Origin: Progne subis subis
Taxonomy: Eukaryota > Chordata > Aves > Passeriformes > Hirundinidae
NCBI GenBank assembly: GCA_022316685.1
Contig: JAKJHU010000107.1
Coordinates: 124,001 to 188,000, forward strand
Length of the DNA: 64,000 nucleotides
Direction: 5' to 3'
Part shown: positions 1 to 10,199 of the stretch, in pieces
Numbering within the stretch: the stretch's first letter is position 1
Layout of the letters: every line of letters begins with the position of its first letter
Program-made: the position numbers and the translations under genes
The notes under the pieces: model-generated
The model's input: only the letters and a program-made list of their open reading frames with translations
The model's database searches: none
What the model was told of the DNA's origin: nothing

Positions 1-3000
1 TTGTTTCATTTCTTTTTCAAAACTCTACACTGTCAGGTTAACTGCTTTAGTGTGACTGCAGCCACTGTCACACAGATGTTCTTCCCAGGTCTCAGCAAGG
101 AGACTAACCATGCAGCATCAAAGCAGTAAGCAGGACATACACACACAGAAATAAAAGCTCCCAGTAAATTTTGATATAGCTCTCCAGTTGACCTGAAACT
201 CCCCTTCATAAGTAAACAGGGGGCAAAAGAAATCCACAACAGTCTTCTTTTTAACTTTGAATTTTAATAGTATGCTTTTAAATAGTTTTTAAAAATCTTC
301 TTGCAAGCTTTTTCAGCTAGTTTCTGAAAAGATTATTATAGTGGCTGCTAAATATGGAAAGCCAAAATGAAAATTGAAAGGAGCCTTTATATTAAGTAAA
401 TAGAACTGTAGGTGTAACTCCTTTAAGATATATAACAGAACATTTAATTATATTGTTCTCAGAATTTGGCTTCTCCAGGTCATCTTGAATTTGGCAAAAT
501 TGTACTTACAGATCACAAATAATGATATTTAAAAGATACTTACAATTCACTCAGTGCTATTTATTTCACCTTCTATCTCTGCAATTTTTGTTTGCTCACA
601 TGAAACTCCTGCTGCCCAGCCAGCTGCAGATTTCCATCTACATGTGTTCATCTTTGCTCATCTCATTTCTCCTGTTCATTCATACCTTTTCCTGCGTTCC
701 CATTTCCCACACCCAGTAGCAGGTCAAGGGACAAATCTTCTAGAAAGGAACAGAGAGACAAACAGGAAAATATGCCATTGGTAAGACAGAAAAAATATTA
801 CTGCAAGTTTGCTTAAATTCAGGAAACTATAGAGGCTTTGGGGTTGGTTTTTTTTTTTTCTTTTCTCATAGATTATGTCAGCATTTGTGTAGTTTGTACT
901 TGCTATATGGAAGGAACTTCCTTAGGGGATTTAAGGATCTATTGCTTTCCTCCCCTAGAAATAACATTATTCTGTTCTTACTATATTCAGAATTTGATAG
1001 ACTTGTCAACATATTTTTTTCATTTAAATAAAAAAAAATCATGCCTAACAGAGTTCATCCAGACAGCTGAACGATACTGAAAATGGATGAAAAATACTGT
1101 TCACTCTACTTTTCTTCTGGATTAGAGGTGGCTGCTGAACAGATCTTGAAGGTTTAAAAATTATTTATTAAATATAGGTCAATGGCATTTCATAAACAAA
1201 ACATGACTACATCTAAAATAGTGACTTAAATGTTCACGTGGTGGCTAAGTCTTTTTCTGCCTTATTAAAGGACTTAGATAAAGGAAGTTTACAATTTTAG
1301 CAGTGCTCCCTGAAAATATAAATGATCAGGTATAAGTATGCAGTATCTGGAAGATAAAAAACACAGTACAGAAACATACTTAAGAAAGCAAGTGTTTATG
1401 TGCTTGATACAGTGTAGTTATAGTATAATACACAGAGTACACATGAGCTGCCTTGCCAAATTCAGATAGGATATAATTAGTGGTATTAGATGTTGGTGAA
1501 ATTCGAAGTGGATACATACAACTCTACTTTACAAGGAGTAATCCCTCTGCTGGCATTAGTATCACCTTCATTGATCGCTTCATCATCATGGACTTTTTTA
1601 TATTGCATTGTGAAGAATTTTTGGCTATCAATCTATATATTGTTTACTAAGTTTACTAAGTTTATTGTTTACACAGTTTAGCAAGCATTTTTGTCAAGAT
1701 TATACTTTTCTCATTTCTCTATTTGCCCATGCCTTATCTAGGCTACTTCTGGCTTTGTCTACTCAATAGTTGATATTCTGTGCTCTCTTCAGACACCTAT
1801 TCAATCTCTCCTTTGTCAAGTACTCATGCAAGCAGTCTCAAATAACCTTATTTTGCTCCTCTGCTGCTACATATCCTGAATTTAGGAAAATTTTCTTCCA
1901 CTGATACTCAGTATTCCCTGCTGCTGGATCACTATGTTGTCAGTGGGCTGCTACTGTCATGCTGGCTGATGACCTGGATGCAAACATCCAGGGCATCAAC
2001 TGAAGTAGAATTGTAAGGATGAAGTGACTGGAGCAGCACAAACAATGAAGTAATTTTATTTCATCAATTCAAATGCAAATAGTTCTTTATGAGGGTTTGA
2101 AATTCCAGGTTTCATATTCAAGTTCCAAAATGGTGTAGTGGTGTAATGCTTTAATGATTATCCCCTTGAGCCATTCATAGAACACATTGACTGGATCATC
2201 ACTAGTTGCTCCCCTAGTGCATAAACCTGTATGATCAATATATTTCCTGACTTTGTTCAAAGACAAACTACAATGATTCTGTTGCTCACACAGTCGTATC
2301 CACACACTTTGATGCTTCCCTGTGTTTGACAAATGCAACCCTTTTTCAAGCCTCTGAATACACCACACAACCTATCCATCAACATGAAATGACCCCATCA
2401 TTACAGCACAGCTCTGAGGCTGCACATCAATTCATTAAATGTCTTTCTTTGACCAGAATGGTAAATTCCAAGTTCATATTAATTTGTAAAACTTCATATA
2501 ATTCTTTTCTTTACTGTGAGCAGCAGACATATCTGTTGGTAGAATTAGCAACAGCAGCATCATAAATACAATCGATGCTTTTCACAAATGAACCTCCTAA
2601 TCAGAACTTGTTAGTGCCACACGTTCTTATTTGTTAATAGATCATAGGACAGTTCTTATTTAATGGGGCAGGGGAAGAGACTAATTGTTTTGCCTCCAGA
2701 AAACAGCTGCCATGGGCTAAATGTACTGCCAAACTTTCCCAATTTCCCCAGTAGTATTTCCTCTAAGTAGTCCTATACACTCAGAATTTCCCCACATCTG
2801 CCTTGTCATTTGAAAAAATACCAAGTGAATAGAAAGAACCATGAGCTACTATTAAAACTACAGGTAACTGGAAATTTCCTTGTAGCCTAGCTGAGATAAA
2901 AAAAGAATCTCAGAACTTCACAGAAAGGAAAAGTTGAGTTTTAAATTGGCTTCTTTTAAATGACCTTCAGCTGATGACATAGCACTCTGTCACAACCAAG

Positions 3001-3922
3001 CCTGTTGTACACCAAGTATTAGAGAGACAATAAAAGGCTAATGAAAAACACAGGGCATTCTTGTGTACACCATAAATAAAATAACTTAATTAATAAAAAT
3101 TGAGTATTAGCTAGCTTCATGATTAGTGGTCTGGCTATAGAGACTGTTCATAAATTCAGTTTACCTGGGATCAAATTTACCAATCAGAACCTATCCAATA
3201 GAAACTGGAAAATTTTGAAGAATAGTTGATCTTCATGGCTTCCTTTATAAAAGCCTGGAAAAAAAAATCACCATGAAAGTAGAAAGATTTGGCTGGTAAA
3301 ATGCCTAATTTTTTGCTGTAGCAACTTATGAATGTTTTGAGAACTTATGATTGTGACAAAGAAAATTGAAGCTTCTGCGATATGGTGCAAGCAAATACAT
3401 ATCTTCTGGACATAAAAGATTATAAATGCACATATTAAATATATTATTGGAGAAAAGAAGACTTGGTTGTCAGAAATGAATAGGTGTAAATGTATGTGCT
3501 TTGGACACATCAGGAGCAGAGATGGAAATAACCTTGAGAATGTAATTATGGAGTGAATGGTGACAAGTCAATCGTAATTGAGAGCAGCAAGAAAGGAGGT
3601 GGATAGATGACATGCAGTAGGCTGCTGTAACTTCAGTTTCCTAATGTTCAAAACTAGCAATAGATCATGGAGGCTTCTAAAAATTCTGTGAAATCACCAA
3701 TCTGCAGGTGCCAATAAATTGATTTTACTTCACTTGCAAGCAAATGAAAGAAGCAGAATCATTCTATCAATAGAGTGGTTTGTAAATTAAAAATGTATTC
3801 ATAAAAATACACTTTTTCACAATGGTGTAAATGTTATGTGCAGTGACAATCCTTGCCATTTCTGAATGCACAGGACACTACAAAAGTTCAGTGGCGAGTG
3901 TAATTGTCCCTGGCAAGTGCAT
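1..3922. other. Intergenic sequence upstream of PDS5A, no gene seen
   Basis: This AT-rich stretch holds only short open frames (under about 95 codons) that resemble no family I recognise. I saw no splice-linked coding exons, tRNA or CpG island. In human the next gene upstream of PDS5A is N4BP2 in divergent orientation, so this is probably part of the spacer between the two. That neighbour is from general knowledge and is not visible here. Confidence 0.6.

Positions 3923-3923
<1 letters not shown>

Positions 3924-3969
<46 letters not shown>
3924..3969. repeat. GATA/TAGA tetranucleotide microsatellite
   Basis: About eleven to twelve uninterrupted copies of a GATA unit are visible. The array directly abuts the 5'-truncated end of the CR1 element that follows. 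Perfect arrays of this length are usually polymorphic. Confidence 0.97.
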
Positions 3970-3971
<2 letters not shown>

Positions 3972-3979
3972 GTGTGTGT

Positions 3980-4703
3980 ATGCTGGGGAACTAACAAATC
4001 AAGAGCAGCCCTGTGTAAAAAGCATTTGGGGGTGCTGGTGGGTGAGAGACTGGACATGACCCAGCCATGGGCACTCACAGCCCAGAGAGCCAAACGTGTC
4101 CTGGGCTGCATCCAGAGCACCGTGGGCAGCAGGGGAGGGAGGGGATTCTGCCCCTCTGCTCTGCTCTGCTCTGCTGAGACACCACCTGCAGTGCTGCATC
4201 CAGCTCTGGGGTCCCAGCACAGGAAGGACATGGCCCTGTTGGAACTGGTCCAGAGAAAGGTCCTGAAGATTATCAGAGGGCTGGAGCATCTTTCCTGTGA
4301 GGAAAGGCTGAGAGAGCTGGGGTTGTTCGGCCTGAAGGAAGACTCCAGGGGGATCCTGTCACTAGCCTTCCAGTACCTAAAGGGGACTTACAAGAATGAT
4401 GGTGACAGACTTTTTAGCAGAGCCTGTTGGGATAAGACAAGGGGTGATGGTTTTAAACCAAAAGAGTAGATTTAGCCTAGATATAAGGAAAATATTTTTT
4501 ACCAGGAGGGTGCTAAAACACTGGAACAGGTTGCTCAGAGAAGTTATGGATGTCTCATCTGTGGAAACATTCAAGGTCACACCTGGACAGGGCTTGGAGC
4601 AACCTGATCTAGTTGGAGATGTCTCTGCTTACTGTGGGGGGGCTGGACTAACTAGATGACCTTTAAAGGCCCTTTCTACCCAAACTATTCTATAATTCTA
4701 TTA
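3980..4703 (+). mobile_element. CR1 LINE fragment, 5'-truncated, sense strand
   Basis: The sequence encodes the decayed C-terminal part of a CR1 ORF2 (the region after the reverse transcriptase). The conserved blocks ERLRELGLFGL (about 4300-4340) and RFSLDIRKIFFTRRVLKHWNRL-like residues (about 4467-4535) are readable, with a frame change near 4390-4470. The 3' end finishes in short ATTCTAT-type repeats (about 4685-4703), as CR1 tails do. The 5' truncation is typical of avian CR1 copies. A TCTGC pentamer is tandemly repeated about four times near 4154-4175. The element is non-functional. Confidence 0.92.
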
Positions 4704-7700
4704 TAACTGCCCTATTTCCAAGCATGATTCAGAAAATAGACATTTTTAGGCAGCACATGGAGAAGCCCTCCTTACCAAATTCAGAGTAAAAATAACATTT
4801 AGAAAAATCATGGCTAGGGATCAGTTTCAAAAGAGTTTATCGTCCATACAGTATTTGTTCCTTCCCTTTATTCCGACTGGTACTACTCCATGAAGACTCA
4901 AAGAGCTGTTGGACTCTTCCACAGAAGCACTTTGTGTCTCCATCTGATTGTCTTTATGACATAATACACAAAAGTCCTCCTGCACCCTTTTACAGATTTT
5001 CTCTTGTCAATGTAGAAAATGAAAGACAGACAAGTCCCTGGTTTTCTTATAAAACTCACTTCCTGGGCTGTTCTAAGAGTAATTTCACTGTAAATACCCT
5101 GTGGAATGGAACACCTTTTGGAGCTCTTTCATTATAGCCAGGCACATTGTCAAGAAACCCACCTCTGACCCACCTCAATTTATAGCAGATATAAAATACA
5201 TCAATTATGAAAATAGGCAGTTAAAACAAGTAGGTGGTGTTATCAAAGATGTTATACTGAGATGACAGACACTATTTATTGCAGTTCACAACACAGTGTC
5301 ATGTCTTAATGTGACTGTTTACTTCTTAGTCATTGTTACTGTCCATGTTTACTGTATTAACAAAGACCTGAGGACAACCACTAAGCAGTTCCTGGAAACA
5401 CATGAGTATAGCTTAATTTAATCAACATGAATTAAAGGATTTCTGTGCTTGAAGTAATCACTCTATACTCTCTTCTGTTTCACCTGAAAAGTGTTTTGTT
5501 CTGAAAACCCTGTGCTGCATTTTTTTCCCTACCAGTAAAAACATATTTTTCCTTTCTTGATACTTTCCTTGAACCTGTCCTATCACAATACAAAGAAAGA
5601 AGCACCGCACAAGGCTGCCCCACAGGTGTTTGGCACCCTTTATTTCAGTCTATGAATAACACTTGCAATCAAAGTCGAAAATATAATCAAAACAAACAAG
5701 AGCAGATCACAGTAAATACATTCCAATAAAATAATGTGAGTAAAGGTAATAAAATTCTGATTGAAACTGTAAAATCTGGGTAAAGACTTAAGGACTCAGT
5801 CATATTAGACAAAACCATCCAGTAAAACCCAAGGGATCATGTGAACCTGGCTGCAGCTGTACAAGCACAGTCCAAGTCAGATCTCAAGCTGCTTGCTGAA
5901 ATAAGGGTGAAGGTCAAACAAGAAAAAGCAACAAACCAGACACTAGCAGCTGTAATCGTATCTGATGAGAGCAGATTTTAGGACTATTCAGATTAAAGAG
6001 TACCACAGGTCAGATTATCTGAAGCTTTTATGTTTTTACATTCTGAAAATGCCATGCATATATTCAAGCTAATTGGCAGTTAAGTGTTCATTCATACCTC
6101 ACTTAATTGGGTGTGATATCAGAAGCACATGCTCTGTTTTAGCTCTCTAGAATTTCAAATAGTGCAGAAGTATGAATCTCCCTGCTTCACTTCTCAGAAA
6201 AGATAGGACCATTGCCTAATCAGCCCATGATTACAGAATTTGCACCTACTCCTCTCAGCCACTTTGCTGATATGATTTGTCCAATACTCATTCAAACCAC
6301 CGCATATCTGGATAACATACTGCTGACTAATCACTCATTACTGATTAAAGCAGGAACCTCATGTGAACTCCTTCATAGTCAACCTTCCACTGATGCCTTT
6401 CAAGACTGTGTTATTCTAACTACTATTTATCTGAAATCTGCAAGACAGAGAGGTCTTGGTCCACAACCGAGAGTACATCAGTGTGTGGATTCACAAAGAA
6501 CTTGCATAAGATGAAACTATTTTAATTGAATGAGCAAACCTTGCCTGGCACTCTCAAGTCAAATCTTTGAATTGCCTTGTCTAACTACTTGCTGCTTTCA
6601 ATGTACATATTCCCTACAGTGCAAGACTTCATCTTACTCTTTGGTGAAAAATAAAAGTGATTAGAAGTGCATAACTTTTGTGCTTTGCACTTTGTCCTTA
6701 ACTTAGTCTAAAAGCAAGTTGTGGGAGCATAGCCCTTGACCATTACGTTATTAGTCCTATTTCATGACCCATTGCATAAACAATTCTAAGATGGTGTCAG
6801 TTTGTGAAAAAAAAATCTTGTAACTACAAGATTACAACAAGCAGTTATGACATTGTAGATCACACTAATGAGATACACAAAACTGCTTTTCAATAACAAC
6901 TAAAGAATATTTGAAAACAAATATTAAAATACAGGAAGTTCAGAGACTTAGGTGAAATTTCTGGAATGCAAAACCCGTAGTACTTTAATTCAGCCCAAAG
7001 AGAAGTCTGCCTAACATCTTTCTAGCTTTATGTTTGGTTCATTAAAAAAATCTTAGCAATGGACTCTTTAAATTTATTTCTTGCATTATTTTTACTGACT
7101 TAGATTCTGTCTTTTTCTATTTCAACTGAAACCAGCTCACATAAGTTTTTGATATATACTTTAATTAGTTACAGAATAATCCTGTAGGATTTGTTTCTAA
7201 TTTATTGTGCTAAGTGTATTAAAAATAAGGAACCTACATCAAATGGTTTATATTAGTAACTTGATTTGAGAAGGAAGTACCTTATGTAACAAATGTAAGT
7301 GTAGAAGACCCATACATGTTCAATGTATATAAGTTCTGACAGTACATCTTATTTGATTGATAACAAATTAGAGCTGATAGCTAGCCTGAGTACTTCAATG
7401 CTAAGGCAAATCTAAACAGCCCCTTTAGTTTGGATTCAGAAAAAAAAGATGACATGCTTTGAATTGGCTATATTTATTTACTTAAATCAGTACAACTTTA
7501 AGGTCACCCATCTATTGTGAATGTCCAAACTCATCAATTCTTAAACTTGGAGAGAATTATTTCATCTAAGTCTGGATTCACAGCCAGATTTAAAAGCCTG
7601 ATCTGATGAGACCCTTCTAAATTTCAAAATCAGTGTCTGAGATCTTCCAAGCGTTCCTTGCTCTCAGTCACTTTCACTATAATCCTTCTAAGATGGTTTC

Positions 7701-8480
7701 ATAGAGGCAGTGGACATTCAAGGCTTTAACTGCCCTTGGACAACACTGCAGGGAGACAAGGAACACAGGTGTACGAGAGAAATTTCCTACCCACATGCTA
7801 TTGCACCAGAAGTTCCAGAGAGCTTCTCAGTCTTTGTATATTTTCCACCCACACCTTGTAAAGCTGGAATTTGGCACACTTCACCATAATCTTACTTACT
7901 TACCCCTTCCCCATCCCCTTACCCTCCTGCATCTTCTCTTCACCACCGTCGGGCCATGCTAGTCACCCTGCTGTGCCTAGCGAGGCTCTTGTCGTACCTG
8001 TGCAACCCTCATGTAGAGAAACGTCCCTCCATGGAGACTGGTCCTGATCTACCTTCAATTAGCTCTAAACACAATTCATTAGAGATTTACAGAATTAAGA
8101 AAAATAATACTTTTAGCTGGTTTGAATAACAACAATAACCAGCTGAAGACCCGAAATTAGTCTTGATCAGTTAAAAGTCAATCTTTCAGCTGTCACACAA
8201 CTTCTCTGAGCAGCGCAGGCATCTAGAAAACATTTCATAGTCACACTTCAGACAGGGTACGTAGTGCAGATTCAAGACAGATATATCCCACTTTGCTACT
8301 GACTTTCCAGACATACACCATCCCTTGGAAATATGAATATTAAATTACAAAGACATTTTGCACGGAAGGATTTCCTGAGTTGGCTGGCAAGTGTTCCTTT
8401 AGTCTGCGTATTCAAGTTTCTCCTGAAGATTTACAACCCGTGTGGATACTGTTCTCTCCCCCCATCAGTCTGAAGGACTG
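4704..8480. other. Intergenic sequence between CR1 and the PDS5A CpG island
   Basis: This is AT-rich unique-looking sequence with no convincing coding frame. The longest frame (about 100 codons at 6212) matches no family I know. A minus-strand AATAAA lies near 5640 and plus-strand AATAAA near 6649, without any gene I can link to them. On the minus strand, near 7915-7930, there is a good splice-donor-like GGTAAGG. It could belong to an antisense transcript of the promoter, but nothing else supports that. Confidence 0.5.
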
Positions 8481-8899
8481 TTCACTCCCGCCGTGCCACC
8501 CCACACAGCGTTTCCGCACAGTTTTCTCTATTACGCTGACCAGGCCGCAGACGCCCGAGGGACCGGCCAGAGGAGCCCGCGCAGTCATGAGCGGCCTCCG
8601 CAAGGAAGCACCAACGTAACTTTCGCCTTCCCGCCCTGCAGCCGGGAACCCGCAGGCTCGCTCACTGACACTGCCGGCAGCCAGGCATCGCCGCTCGGCG
8701 CCGGCCAAGCCCCCGCCGCCCCAAAAGAGCCGGCCCAGCCCGGCCCGGCCGCTCAGGGGATTTAGGCGCCAAGCTGAGCAAGGGCTCCGCCGTCCGCACC
8801 CAAGCACCGCCCGCCCTGCGCGGCGCTCCGCGTAGCGCCAAACTTACTGGGCGGCCTCGCCCCGGGGCGGGGGCTGGGGGCTCCTGGCGGGGCGTCACC

Positions 8900-9235
8900 G
8901 CCGGCCGCGGGCGGGCAGGGGAAGGGGAAGGGGCGGTGGCGGCGCGGAGGCTCCTCCCGGGCTGCGCTTCCCTGGGTGAGCGGAGAGCGGCGCTGGGTTC
9001 CCGCGGCGCACGCTCCGCCCGAGCCTCCCCTTCTCCCGGCCGCCGCCGCCGCTGCTGCTGCCGCCACCGAGCCGCTCCCCCTCCCCCAGCCAGCGCTCCC
9101 GAGCAGGAGCTGCCGCGCCGCGGAGCAGGAGGCGGCGGGAGCGCCTAGGGCAGCGGCCGGCGGGGTAGTGGCGGAGCGGCGAGCACCACCCGGCACGGAG
9201 GCTGCTCAATGCTGCACCTTCCGGAGCTGCATGAG
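8900..9235 (+). other. PDS5A: Probable 5' exon 1 of PDS5A, start approximate
   Basis: The 3' boundary is inferred from a good donor, GAG followed by GTAAAG at 9236, inside the CpG island and upstream of the exon 2 acceptor. The 5' boundary is unknown and 8900 is a placeholder. The exon contains two ATGs near its end. The one at 9209 has a weak context and stays open into exon 2 in the PDS5A frame. The one at 9231 gives a short upstream frame that ends four codons later at TAG in exon 2. An in-frame TAG at 9146 closes the longer frame upstream. Confidence 0.5.
9041..9066 (+). repeat. GCC/GCT trinucleotide tract in the probable 5' UTR
   Basis: A run of CCG/GCC units passes into GCT units and back to GCC, within the probable 5' UTR of PDS5A. 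Such tracts can vary in length and can affect translation. There is no evidence of expansion here. Confidence 0.85.
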
Positions 9236-10028
9236 GTAAAGGCGGCTCCGGGTCCCGCTTCCCCCCGTCCTCGCTCCCCGCTCTCCGCGGCCGCGGGGAT
9301 GTATGCGCGAGGCCGGGGCTGCGGGGAGCTCTTTGTGGGCCCGGCCGAATGCGGGGCGGCGGGGCGGGGGGGGGGGGGTGCGAGGCAAGGGCTGAGGGGA
9401 CATGAAGTTGCGGGAACAAATGGAAAGTGGCGAGTGGCCGGGCCCCCTCCCCGGGGGGGTTCCTGGAGGCGCGAGAGGGCGGCCAGAGGGCTCTGAGGGG
9501 CTGGGGGGAGGTCGTGGGGGGGTTTTGTTTGCGCTCGCCGCCGCCTCGCTCCCTCCCTCCCTCCCTCCCCCTCTCCTGTTGGCTTCTCTGCCTCCCGATA
9601 GTTTTGAGGCCTAACTGTTTAGGCCTCGTCTCCCGGCTCCGGGGCCGGTGTGCCGGCTCTGAACCACCCCCTGTGGCCGGGAACGGCGTCCCCGGCCCAC
9701 CCCCCGGGCCGTAAGGGGCCCTCGTCCGCGGGGTATCCCTCGATTGGGGCCCAAATTTCATTGTAAAACCGTCGGCTGCGAACTAACAGTGTTGGGCTGG
9801 AGCAGCCCCGCAATGAAAGGAGGCGCCGGAGGAGAGCGGAGGGGCCCGAGTCGTGGGGAGCGGCGGCGGGCCGGGCCTCGCTCCCGCCGGGATGCGGCGG
9901 GGGCAGCGCTGGGGGGCGCGGCCGGCGGGGCGATAGCCGGGGCCTTCAGCGAATTGAGGGTGAGGAATAGAAAAAGAGGGTTAGAAAGTCGTTTCCATTC
10001 TGCTGAACTTTTGTTTTCTGACCGATAG
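9236..10028 (+). other. PDS5A: Intron 1 of PDS5A (G-rich)
   Basis: This inferred intron runs from GTAAAG to a TTTTGTTTTCTGACCGATAG acceptor. Its plus strand holds long G runs (for example 9361-9378) and a CCTC-repeat tract (about 9549-9577). A second donor-like site (GAGG then GTGAGG near 9960) could end a longer first exon. Alternative acceptors AG lie at 10030 and 10040. Confidence 0.5.
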
Positions 10029-10199
10029 AGGCCGGTAGAGGACTGTGGTGAAGGAAAGTTTATAACCAGCAGCGCCAGGATGGACTTCCCTGCTACACAA
10101 CCAAAACCTGCTGCCGACGGTAAAATCATCTACTACCCTCCCGGAGTGAAGGAGATTACGGACAAAATTACCAACGATGAGGTGGTTAAACGGTTAAAG
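10029..10199 (+). CDS. PDS5A: PDS5A exon 2: 5' UTR end, start codon, residues 1-40
   Basis: The coding part is 10080-10199 and it ends at GTGAGC. It encodes [20 protein letters not shown], then the conserved [21 protein letters not shown]. Compared with human PDS5A as I recall it, the bird form lacks a short insert before the DGK motif and has an extra tyrosine in KIIYYP. The 51 bases before the ATG are open in the same frame. The exon 5' end assumes use of the first AG after the pyrimidine tract. Confidence 0.93.

Larger units (their letters stand above)
8490..9960 (+). promoter_or_regulatory. PDS5A: CpG-island promoter of PDS5A
   Basis: Base composition changes sharply from AT-rich flank to very GC- and CpG-rich sequence and returns to AT-rich just before exon 2. 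Visible elements include a GC box at 8864-8873, a CRE-like CGTCA at 8893-8897 and an ETS-type TTCCGG at 9219-9224. No convincing TATA box is placed, as is usual for dispersed-start housekeeping promoters. The exact transcription start cannot be read from sequence. Open frames in this region on both strands are composition artefacts. Confidence 0.9.

Noticed and set aside
3972..4659. 165- and 87-codon plus-strand frames considered as a gene
   Set aside because: They are the two frame-shifted pieces of the CR1 ORF2 tail.
7915..8050. Minus-strand donor-like GGTAAGG upstream of the CpG island, considered as exon 1 of an antisense transcript
   Set aside because: One donor motif alone is weak evidence. 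No promoter or downstream exon could be paired with it.
8412..10129. Many long overlapping frames on both strands in the GC-rich block (up to 288 codons on the minus strand)
   Set aside because: They are compositional artefacts of a CpG island. They are rich in Pro, Arg, Gly and Ala, have no domain and overlap the PDS5A promoter and 5' exon.
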